A stretch of 64,000 nucleotides of DNA from JAGXTF01 sp044224315 (GTDB lineage: Bacteria; Bacteroidota; Bacteroidia; NS11-12g; UBA955), in NCBI GenBank assembly GCA_044224315.1, contig JBGAKR010000004.1:1-64000 (forward strand). The letters run 5' to 3'. Below are positions 44,237 to 51,689 of this stretch, piece after piece (positions within the stretch are counted from its first letter, which is position 1; the number at the start of each line of letters is the position of its first letter). The notes under the pieces were generated by a model. The model ran no database searches and was not told where the DNA came from. It saw only the letters and a list, made by a program, of their open reading frames with translations. The position numbers and the translations under genes are program-made.

Positions 44237-47200
44237 TCAATTTTTATAAATTTTGACTGTTTTACCCTCAAAGTGCAATAAATACATGCCTTCAGCCAAA
44301 TTTGAAATATCCAACCTGATGTTCTGACCATCGGCAGTGATGAATGCCGGAATCAGTTTTCTACCTGCAATATCCGTTATTTCTACCCCTGTGGCAACCG
44401 CATCTTCTGCATTGGTAATGATAATTTCTCCATCGGTTGGATTGGGGTATATTTTCCAGTTCATATCATACTGGAATCTGAAATCTGCAGCCCTGATTTC
44501 GGAAAATGCATGCGTACCATCCTGGTTATACAATTTTATTCTGTAATAATTTATTCCTTCCATAGTTTTAACATCCACAAAATTGTATTGTTTTAATTCA
44601 TTCGAATTACCAGTTGCTTTCACTGAACCCAACTTCATCCAGTTTTTTCCATTGTCTGAACGTTGAATTTCAAAATAATCCGTTTGGGATTCAGAGGCAG
44701 TTTTCCAGGTTAATTTTGCGCTGTTTAATGACAATTTAGCTACATCAAAACTCAGCAATTCCATTGGAAGCGGGGTAAGTAAATTGGTGAATCCAATACC
44801 ACCGAAAGTACTGAAACTTTTCAGGCCTCTAAATTCAATGAAGTCAACACCATCCTCGATTCCAGAAGAGTCTGGCGCAAACCAAAGTCGACCGGTATCG
44901 AAACCTAAACCTTTGTATGAGGCATTATTTAAAATATCCGCCACTGTACCTTCTACCTTATAAAAATTCCAGGTATTACTGCCCGAAACACCCTGGCTGG
45001 ATTTTAGGTTGTCAAGTGCAGTAAGTGTATTGGTTTTTTCAACCGGATTCCAATACATTCTTAAATCCACTCCGCCATTCACGGTGAGATTGCAGGTAGG
45101 ACAGGATACAGTTACAAAACGATTCATAATCTGTGCGGCTTGATTATTTGCACTGCTGGCAAAACCAAGAGAAGAAAGAGGGATAGAATTATTAACCGTA
45201 ACTGAAATATTGGAAGGGTTAATTGTATTTCCTTTCAATCGAATTGCGGCAATGGCCTTGCTATCGTCTGAAGGGTCCAGAACCCTTAACCAACCTGTGG
45301 TTGAGCATTCGGAAGTGCTGGTTTTTGTTGTGCTCCCTACCAAGCTAGCACTGATAGGGTTATAATAAGTAATCAGGGTAAAAACAGCATTGTGAATCAG
45401 CGAATTTACTCCATTAAAAACAACCTTGTTTGAATTAAAACTATTAGCTTTAATGAATTGTACTGTACCGGTTTTAAAATTGCCATCACCGTCATTGTCA
45501 ATCATTAAATAAAAATGCTTTGCTGCATTACCAGTAACGGCATAACCCGATAAATCAAACTGCACACTTAGGGTTTGGGTAGCATTGTTGAAATTTAATA
45601 ATTGGGTTTTCCATTCGCGGCTTAATCGGGTAACCGTGCAACTTTTGTTTTTTAATGAATCGGGAAAATCGGTGGTAATTTCCGCATAAGTTCCGCTGTT
45701 TGCATTATTATCTCCAATGGTTAAAAAGCTCAAATCTGAATTAATAGCCAGGTGTGTACCATTGGCAGATGATAAATCCGAGTCGGTAGAAATTGTAATA
45801 ATGGCATCGGCATTCACCGATTTAGATATTTGTTGGTTCAAGCTACCAATATCGTCGCGGCCAATACCAAAAATATTGTATTGGTAGGCGCTGTTGCCAG
45901 TCCAAAAAATGTTACCAGAAGAATTGCGGTAACTATATGAAGTGCCGGTACCTAAAGTAACTCCATATTTAACTGCCAAATAACTTTCTATCTGAACAAT
46001 ATTCGTATTTGCTACCGGATATGCCACAATTTCGGCAATATCTCCGTTGAAAAAATCTGTTTTTGCATCATTGGCACCAAATATACAATTACCCACTACT
46101 GAATTTAACCTTAGAGTATCATTAAAACTTGCATTTGTAAGGCCATTGTGTCTGGCTGAAAATCCTTTTCCTGAGCCTGTTCCGGATTCATATCTAATAG
46201 TATTAATTTTAACTCCGGATAGTGGATTGGTGAAGGTTCTGTTTAATGTAACAGATGTTGAACCAGGTTGCTGGGTATCCTGCATTGTAACTTTATTTGT
46301 GCTAAAAACAGTTTTGTTAACTACGCCTGTATTTTTTTCAAAACTGAAAATGGTATTCGCATTGTTTTTAAAATTGCCGACAATAAATACATTGTAGCTA
46401 CCCCTGTCTGCAGCGGCTGATTTGCGCAAAAAATCGGAGGATACATTATTATTGAGTAAATGATCATCAACACCATCAAATCTTAGAACCGGATTAAAAT
46501 TAATTGCATTTTGAATTAAATTAGGTTTTTGTGAATTGTTTGATTGACCGAAAGTATCAACAAACGAAGGTGTGCACTGCCCCCAACTACCTACCGAACC
46601 CGAGGTAACCAAGATTCTATTATTGAAAGTGGATGCATCCGCCTTTAACCATAAACCCATATTAGCACCAACCCCACCTGGAGCACAATTCTGAACGTCA
46701 CCAACTATGGTCCATCCTTCACCTCCCAATGCAATAGACTTTGTGAATAGAATTCTTTCTGCAATTGATTTACAGTATTTGCGGCCATTTGCACCCAGAG
46801 TAATCGATAGTGGATGGGGTTTCTGATACCATGCTATCAAAGTGCTGTCGTATTGATTGGGCCCCATGCCACAGTTTTTTAACATATCTACCATTGAAGT
46901 GGCCAGTGGAAACGACCAACTGCCAAGGGAATAATTAAAAGCTAAAGCACCACTAAAAGTAGCGTAAAATGAAGTAGACTTACTTACATTCCAGTTTGAA
47001 ATATTCTGATTAAAGGCATAAGCATTAAAAAATGTTTGAAAAAAAGTGGTTCCGTTTGATACATTCCAGTTGTTTAAAGGCTGATTGAAAACAATAGCTC
47101 CCCCAAAGGTTGAAGTGAAATCTGTAACTTTGCTTACATCCCAGTTGTTAATATTCTGATTAAACATAAATGCATTATAAAACGTATTATATAATGAAAT

Positions 47201-49270
47201 GACGTTCCCTGTATTCCAATTGTTCAAAGGCTGATTAAAGGCCCAGGCATCGCGGAAAGTGTTCGTCAAATTGGTAACTTTACTTACATCCCAGTTATTG
47301 ATATTTTGATTAAAAACCAGGGCTCCATTAAAAGTTTGTTGTAAACTGGTTACTTTGCTTGTATTCCAGCTGGTTATATCTCCGTTGAATTTGCTGGCAT
47401 TAAAAAAAGTTTGAAGCAAGGTTGTATTATTTGCTGTATTCCAATTACTTAAAGATTGGTTAAATACATCAGCGCCCCCAAAGGTGAAGGACATATCTGT
47501 AACCCTACTTACATCCCATGTATTGATATTTTGATTAAACGAATTTGCATTATAAAAAGTAGAGTTTAGATTGGTAATGCTAGCCGTATTCCAATTATTT
47601 AAAGGCTGATTAAAAGCCCAGGCCTCGCGAAAAGTATATGCTAGTGAAGTAACTTTACTAACATCCCAACCATTTATATTCTGATTAAATACGAAAGCAC
47701 CATTAAAGGTTTGAACCATGGTTGTAACCTTACTTGTATTCCAGCCCGAGATATCACCGTTGAAAGACGAAGCATTAAAAAATGTTTGATACAATGATTT
47801 ATTATTTGCCGTATTCCAGCTGTTCAAATTTTGATTAAATGCAGCTGCACCTGCAAAAGTATAAGATAAATCGGTAACATTACTAACATCCCAGCTATTG
47901 ATATCCTGATTAAATACTGATGCATTATAAAAGGTGGCAACCAAAGTGGTAACTTTACTTGTGTTCCAGTTATTCAATGGTTGATTAAAAGCATGTGCGT
48001 CGCGGAATGTGTATGATAAATTGGTTACTTTACTTACATCCCAACTATTAATATTTTGGTTAAAAACATAGGCCCCATGAAAAGTTTGTTGCATGTTTGT
48101 GACCTTGCTGGTATTCCAACCTGAGATATTTCCGTTGAATGCATTCGCTGATAAAAAAGTTTGATTCAGAGAGGTATTATTTGCAGTATTCCAGGAATTT
48201 AAAGACTGATTAAAAACAAATGCATTTGCGAAGGTAACAGTCATATCTGTAACTTTACTTACATCCCAGGCATCTATATTTTTATTAAATACTTTAGCAT
48301 TGTAAAATGTTCCAAATAAACTGGTTACATTACCCGTATTCCAATTATTGAGGGGTTGATTAAATTCATAATTATTGTAAAATGTTTGTACCAATGAAGT
48401 AACCTTACTCACATCCCAGTTATTAATATTTTGATTGAATTTTTGACAATTATTAAAAGTGTTTTGCAATGAGGTAACATTGCTTGTATTCCATGTGGTA
48501 ATATCTCCATTAAAAGCAACCGCATCATGAAAAGTTTCTACCAGACTGATAACTTTCGCCGTATTCCAATTGTTCATAGATTGATTGTATGTGGAGCAGC
48601 TTTTGAATGTGGCTCCCAGATCTGTAACGTTCTTGGTATCCCAATTATTTAAACTTTTATTAAAAGAAATACACTTGTAGAAGGTAGAATTTAGAGAAAT
48701 TACATTGCTGGTATTCCAATTATTTAAGTCTGCATTTAGACTACTGCAATTGGCAAAGGCGAAAGAAAGATCCGATACGGATGATAAATCTGGAGCATCA
48801 GTGGCATTCACTTGTAGATTTGTACAGCCATTAAATGCGCTTGTAAAGCTCTTCCAAGACATAGCGGTTCCCCATTGTTCAACACTCAATATTTTTTGAC
48901 AATCACCCGTATTGTTAAAATAAATGCGTGGAAAGGCACCAGATATTCGCACGGTATAAGTACCCGCTACAGAATAGGTGTGAATGGCTGTACCAGTCAA
49001 TCCTGAACTGGAAGTTGCATCTCCCCAATCCACACTGTAATTGTAACCAGTGCCAGCGCAGGGAATAGTAATTTGTGACGATGTGGAACTCCCTGGATTA
49101 TTCGTTTTCCATTTGGTAACAAAATCTGTGGTTTGCGCAAATGATGCAGTAATCCATTGCATTAAAAAAAGCATAAACAGCAGTTTTAGCTTTGACCATT
49201 TTTTAATTCCGGTTTGAGTGGAATCAGTTGTAATTATTGTTTTCATTGTAGTTCTTTTGTTTGTTTTCAA
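44237..49270 (-). CDS. 1,677-residue BspA-like T9SS surface protein with 25-residue repeats
   Basis: After a signal segment (KLKLLFMLFLMQWITASFAQ) comes a PKD-like domain (YNYSVDWGDATSSSG ... HTYSVAGTYTVRISG). Next is a long array of 25-residue BspA/DUF285 repeats of the form FNQNINNWDVSKVTSLxxTF (about residues 110-820). Then come a LamG-like/DUF8202-like domain (GANMGLWLKADASTF ... NPVLRFDGVDDHLLNNNV ... YQYNIFGIGRDDIGSLNQQIS), further beta domains and a T9SS type A sorting domain (NWKIYPNPTDGEIIITN ... MYLLHFEGKTVKIYKN). BspA-type repeats mediate adhesion in oral Bacteroidota, so an adhesin role is likely. A second ATG at 49246 (MKTIITTDST) is an alternative start. The promoter at 49320-49411 has the shared CTACAA layout. 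Confidence 0.9.
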   Translation of the reverse strand: MKTNKRTTMKTIITTDSTQTGIKKWSKLKLLFMLFLMQWITASFAQTTDFVTKWKTNNPGSSTSSQITIPCAGTGYNYSVDWGDATSSSGLTGTAIHTYSVAGTYTVRISGAFPRIYFNNTGDCQKILSVEQWGTAMSWKSFTSAFNGCTNLQVNATDAPDLSSVSDLSFAFANCSSLNADLNNWNTSNVISLNSTFYKCISFNKSLNNWDTKNVTDLGATFKSCSTYNQSMNNWNTAKVISLVETFHDAVAFNGDITTWNTSNVTSLQNTFNNCQKFNQNINNWDVSKVTSLVQTFYNNYEFNQPLNNWNTGNVTSLFGTFYNAKVFNKNIDAWDVSKVTDMTVTFANAFVFNQSLNSWNTANNTSLNQTFLSANAFNGNISGWNTSKVTNMQQTFHGAYVFNQNINSWDVSKVTNLSYTFRDAHAFNQPLNNWNTSKVTTLVATFYNASVFNQDINSWDVSNVTDLSYTFAGAAAFNQNLNSWNTANNKSLYQTFFNASSFNGDISGWNTSKVTTMVQTFNGAFVFNQNINGWDVSKVTSLAYTFREAWAFNQPLNNWNTASITNLNSTFYNANSFNQNINTWDVSRVTDMSFTFGGADVFNQSLSNWNTANNTTLLQTFFNASKFNGDITSWNTSKVTSLQQTFNGALVFNQNINNWDVSKVTNLTNTFRDAWAFNQPLNNWNTGNVISLYNTFYNAFMFNQNINNWDVSKVTDFTSTFGGAIVFNQPLNNWNVSNGTTFFQTFFNAYAFNQNISNWNVSKSTSFYATFSGALAFNYSLGSWSFPLATSMVDMLKNCGMGPNQYDSTLIAWYQKPHPLSITLGANGRKYCKSIAERILFTKSIALGGEGWTIVGDVQNCAPGGVGANMGLWLKADASTFNNRILVTSGSVGSWGQCTPSFVDTFGQSNNSQKPNLIQNAINFNPVLRFDGVDDHLLNNNVSSDFLRKSAAADRGSYNVFIVGNFKNNANTIFSFEKNTGVVNKTVFSTNKVTMQDTQQPGSTSVTLNRTFTNPLSGVKINTIRYESGTGSGKGFSARHNGLTNASFNDTLRLNSVVGNCIFGANDAKTDFFNGDIAEIVAYPVANTNIVQIESYLAVKYGVTLGTGTSYSYRNSSGNIFWTGNSAYQYNIFGIGRDDIGSLNQQISKSVNADAIITISTDSDLSSANGTHLAINSDLSFLTIGDNNANSGTYAEITTDFPDSLKNKSCTVTRLSREWKTQLLNFNNATQTLSVQFDLSGYAVTGNAAKHFYLMIDNDGDGNFKTGTVQFIKANSFNSNKVVFNGVNSLIHNAVFTLITYYNPISASLVGSTTKTSTSECSTTGWLRVLDPSDDSKAIAAIRLKGNTINPSNISVTVNNSIPLSSLGFASSANNQAAQIMNRFVTVSCPTCNLTVNGGVDLRMYWNPVEKTNTLTALDNLKSSQGVSGSNTWNFYKVEGTVADILNNASYKGLGFDTGRLWFAPDSSGIEDGVDFIEFRGLKSFSTFGGIGFTNLLTPLPMELLSFDVAKLSLNSAKLTWKTASESQTDYFEIQRSDNGKNWMKLGSVKATGNSNELKQYNFVDVKTMEGINYYRIKLYNQDGTHAFSEIRAADFRFQYDMNWKIYPNPTDGEIIITNAEDAVATGVEITDIAGRKLIPAFITADGQNIRLDISNLAEGMYLLHFEGKTVKIYKN
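47015..48514 (-). repeat. Four 375-bp cassettes of five 25-residue BspA repeats
   Basis: The 25-residue repeats are ordered in a five-member cassette (types FNGDI.. / FNQNIN..WDVSKVT..TFR.A / FNQPLNNWNT / FNQNIN..WDVS.VTD / FNQ.L..WN.....QTFF.A). The cassette occurs four times. The landmark gtattcca recurs at 47361, 47736, 48111 and 48486, exactly 375 bases apart. Irregular repeats flank the block on both sides. Confidence 0.92.
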
Positions 49271-49706
49271 TTCCCTCTGTACATTTTACATAAAATGCAT
49301 CTATGAGAGTATTGCGGTACAAATTTGCACTACATAAAAATTGCACATTGTAGTCTGTATTTATAGGTGTTTGTAGTAATGTATTTAATATAATGTAGAA
49401 TATTTCCTACAGATTTTTATTAGTAATTTATATTAATTTACGAATAATAGATTCTAAAAAGCGACTGAAAACCGTCAATTTGAATACAACAATTTTTACC
49501 TATCATCTTTTAGAATTGTGCTACAATTTTTTTAAAATATTTCAATCCTAATGGGTAAGAATTGAAAAACGCATTTACAAGGGTGGCATAAATAAGCTTC
49601 AACTCACCCAGGATGAGTTTAAAGGGACGAATTACAAATTAATTACTGGCTAAACCCCAATCTTCTGTCTTGGATAGTAATGCTGAACAGCCTGTGTATT
49701 GGGAAC
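49271..49706. other. AT-rich region between the BspA-like gene and the LuxR-type regulator
   Basis: No ORF is credible. The BspA-proximal part (49320-49411) holds a promoter and several CTACA/TGTAG half-sites. The rest (49412-49706) is AT-rich with a lone CTACAA near 49510; I see no clear terminator for the minus-strand regulator-side boundary. Confidence 0.6.
49320..49411 (-). promoter_or_regulatory. Promoter of the BspA-like gene with CTACAA repeats and TGTAG-N8-CTACA palindrome
   Basis: On the minus strand: TGTAG-N8-CTACA (49411-49394), CTACAA (49376-49371), CTACAA (49353-49348), exactly 20 bases, then CAAATTTG (49327-49320), a 7-of-8 match to TAnnTTTG. The CTACA half-sites have periods of 22 and 23 bp. 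The leader to the ATG at 49270 is about 46 bases. Confidence 0.6.
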
Positions 49707-50330
49707 TTAAATATCGTATTGCCTGGCCATTTCAACCAAATCATGTACACTTTTGAGATTCAGTTTTTCGAGAATACGCGATTTAAAAGTAGAAACTGTA
49801 GACGCTTGTAGATTGAGCGTATTGGATATTTCACGTGAAGTAAGACCGTTTACAAGATGGGTTGCCACTTCAAGTTCACGTTGAGAAAGCACTTCAAAGG
49901 GATTATCTAGTTTTCCGGATTGGAGGTATTCTGCCATCTGTTCTACAATCGCTTCACTCATATACTTTTTGCCTTCTAGCACTTTACGTATGGCTTTTCT
50001 AAGAATGGGCTCGGCTTCACTTTTTTCGATATACCCTCTGGCGCCTAATTGCAAACAGCGCAATGCATAGATTCTTTCATGATTAAGGGAAACTACCAGG
50101 ATTTTTGCATCGGGCTGCAATAACAACATTTGCTGAAGCAAAGACAGGTTATCTGCCCCAGGTATACGCAAATCCATCAAAATCATCTCGAATTTGGTAT
50201 CCTTCATTACTTTGTAAACTTCGGCAGCCGTGCCCGCTTCCTGAATTTCTGCAACAGGAATTTCGTCCTTCACAAGAATGGTGAGCCCCATTCTTACCAG
50301 CTTATGGTCGTCAATAATCAGAATATTCAT
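49707..50330 (-). CDS. LuxR/NarL-family response regulator
   Basis: The 207-residue protein has a receiver domain with acidic pocket Asp7/Asp8, phosphoacceptor Asp53 (MILMDLRIPG) and switch residues VVSLNHERIYALR, plus a C-terminal LuxR helix-turn-helix (LSQRELEVATHLVNGLTSREISNTLNLQASTVSTFKSRILEKLNL). No kinase gene is adjacent. The receiver-less propeller kinase at 26535 is the only kinase in the window and could be its partner, which is inference. A TGTAG-N8-CTACA palindrome lies about 100 bases upstream, so autoregulation is possible. Confidence 0.93.
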   Translation of the reverse strand: MNILIIDDHKLVRMGLTILVKDEIPVAEIQEAGTAAEVYKVMKDTKFEMILMDLRIPGADNLSLLQQMLLLQPDAKILVVSLNHERIYALRCLQLGARGYIEKSEAEPILRKAIRKVLEGKKYMSEAIVEQMAEYLQSGKLDNPFEVLSQRELEVATHLVNGLTSREISNTLNLQASTVSTFKSRILEKLNLKSVHDLVEMARQYDI

Positions 50331-50708
50331 TTTTACCTGTGTTGTGTAATCCTTGAACTATTACCTTTTCACATTGCAAAACTACTTTCACAAAAATACT
50401 CAAATCGTAAACGTTTTATATCTTTTGTTGTAGACATTTTTCTACAACCGCTCAAACCCACCACACCAAACTATCAATTATTTTTCTATAATGTCTGATT
50501 TTTTTAACGTAATATATTTCAGAAATCCTGCTTTTAAAAAGTTTGTCGAATGTAGTAATGCCATTTTGACCCCAAATTTGAAATGCATCGGTGGCATGAA
50601 ATAAAAAGATGACGCTCATTCACAATCACCGGATTCAATAAGGAGGATAAACCAATCCCAATTCATTCTTTATTCCTCAAAGTCCTGAGGACTGCCTCAA
50701 ATAATAAA
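50331..50708. other. Upstream region of the response-regulator gene
   Basis: The region includes a TTGTAG-N8-CTACAA palindrome and two perfect TAnnTTTG elements on the minus strand at 50391-50398 (TATTTTTG) and 50377-50384 (TAGTTTTG). Otherwise it is featureless up to the tandem-repeat array. Confidence 0.55.
50428..50447. promoter_or_regulatory. TTGTAG-N8-CTACAA palindromic site upstream of the response regulator
   Basis: TTGTAG (50428-50433) and CTACAA (50442-50447) flank eight bases, the same spacing as at 29891-29908 and 49394-49411. It lies 98 bases upstream of the regulator's ATG, 30-44 bases upstream of the two candidate -7 elements. Confidence 0.6.
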
Positions 50709-51246
50709 AACCGGAATTTTCCCGCGGTCATGTCCTTAGACTAACTGCTATCAAATTTGGGGATTATTCGTTCCTCATGATCCCTGTGGGGGAGGCTACA
50801 ATCATTGAAAAAATCAATACTGAATTTTCCTGCGGTTGCGTCTTGTTACCAACCGCTATCAATTTTGGGGATTATTCGTTCCTCATGATCCCTGTGGGGG
50901 AGGCTAAAATCATTGAAAATTTCAATACTGAATTTTCCTGCGGTTGCGTCTTGTTACCAACCGCTATCAATTTTGGGGATTATTCGTTCCTCATGATCCC
51001 TTTTGGGGAGACTAAAATCATTGAAAAAATCAATACTGAATTTTCCTGCGGTTGCGTCTTGTTACCAACCGCTATCAATTTTGGGGATTATTCGTTCCTC
51101 ATGATCCCTGTGGGGGAGGCTAAAATCATTGAAAAAATCAATACTGAATTTTCCTGCGGTTGTGTCTTATTACCAACCGCTATCAATTTTGGGGATTATT
51201 CGTCCCTCATGATCCCTGTGGGGGAGGCTAAAATCATTGAAAATTT
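50709..51246. repeat. Tandem 108-bp repeats 3' of tRNA-Ser
   Basis: The landmark catgatcc recurs at 50776, 50884, 50992, 51100 and 51208, exactly 108 bases apart. The outermost left unit is diverged, the four central ones are nearly identical, and the right unit is cut short. Each unit contains the inverted repeat GCGGTTG/CAACCGC and a G-rich GGGGGAGGCTA. As 108 is divisible by three, the array creates an open frame of 215 codons that is not a gene. On the minus strand the array follows tRNA-Ser. Confidence 0.95.
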
Positions 51247-51263
51247 CAAATGCTGCGCATTTG

Positions 51264-51334
51264 TTTTTTATATCCCCCAACAGCCCCTGACACACCCTTT
51301 GGGATGTGTTGGGCTGGTTGGGGGATATAAAAAA
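51264..51334. repeat. Long inverted repeat between the 108-bp array and tRNA-Ser terminator
   Basis: The left arm begins TTTTTTATATCCCCCAAC and the right arm ends GTTGGGGGATATAAAAAA, a perfect 18-bp base, followed inward by imperfectly paired AGCCC and ACACACCC/GGGATGTGT. Next to it lies the small hairpin CAAATGC-TGC-GCATTTG (51247-51263). The design parallels 26145-26208. Confidence 0.88.
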
Positions 51335-51357
51335 TGCCCCCGGCTTTACCGGGGGCA
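51329..51357 (-). terminator. Terminator of tRNA-Ser
   Basis: TGCCCCCGG (51335-51343) and CCGGGGGCA (51349-51357) form a perfect 9-bp GC-rich stem with a five-base loop; on the minus strand six T follow (complement of 51329-51334). Confidence 0.93.
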
Positions 51358-51372
51358 ATTTTCAATGATTTG

Positions 51373-51459
51373 CGGTGAGGGCGGGATTCGAACCCGCGGT
51401 ACGGTTTCCCGTACGTCAGTTTAGCAAACTGGTGGTTTCAGCCTCTCACCCACCTCACC
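51373..51459 (-). tRNA. tRNA-Ser (anticodon GCT)
   Basis: The minus strand gives an 87-nt class II tRNA: acceptor GGTGAGG/CCTCACC, anticodon loop TTTGCTAAA (anticodon GCT), long variable arm GTACGGGAAACCGTAC, T arm GCGGGTTCGAATCCCGC, discriminator G. The next bases are CAA, so CCA is not encoded, unlike the two tRNAs at 26.3 kb. Confidence 0.97.
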
Positions 51460-51517
51460 TAGGCTGAATTATTCTGACAGTTGCAGCCCTAGCGGGGTGT
51501 TTCTGTCAATGGGGGTG

Positions 51518-51548
51518 CAAATATAGGAAGGGAGGATTATTAATGCAA
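51518..51548 (-). promoter_or_regulatory. Promoter of tRNA-Ser
   Basis: On the minus strand TTG (51548-51546), 20 bases, then TATATTTG (51525-51518), a perfect TAnnTTTG. The tRNA starts about 58 bases further on. Confidence 0.6.
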
Positions 51549-51689
51549 TGCTTGACTTAAAAATGATTATTAAAGTCCGTGAATTTTGTCAGAATTCTGT
51601 TTGTTTTTGCGGTTAATCAGGGTAGAAAACAGGTTTATCTTGTAATCTATTTAGAAATGGGATTTTTATCCTAATATTGAACCGAGGAT

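Noticed and set aside
50777..51424. 215-codon plus-strand ORF made of 36-residue repeats
   Set aside because: It is the translation of the 108-bp noncoding tandem repeat, whose period is divisible by three; it runs through the terminator and into the antisense of tRNA-Ser.
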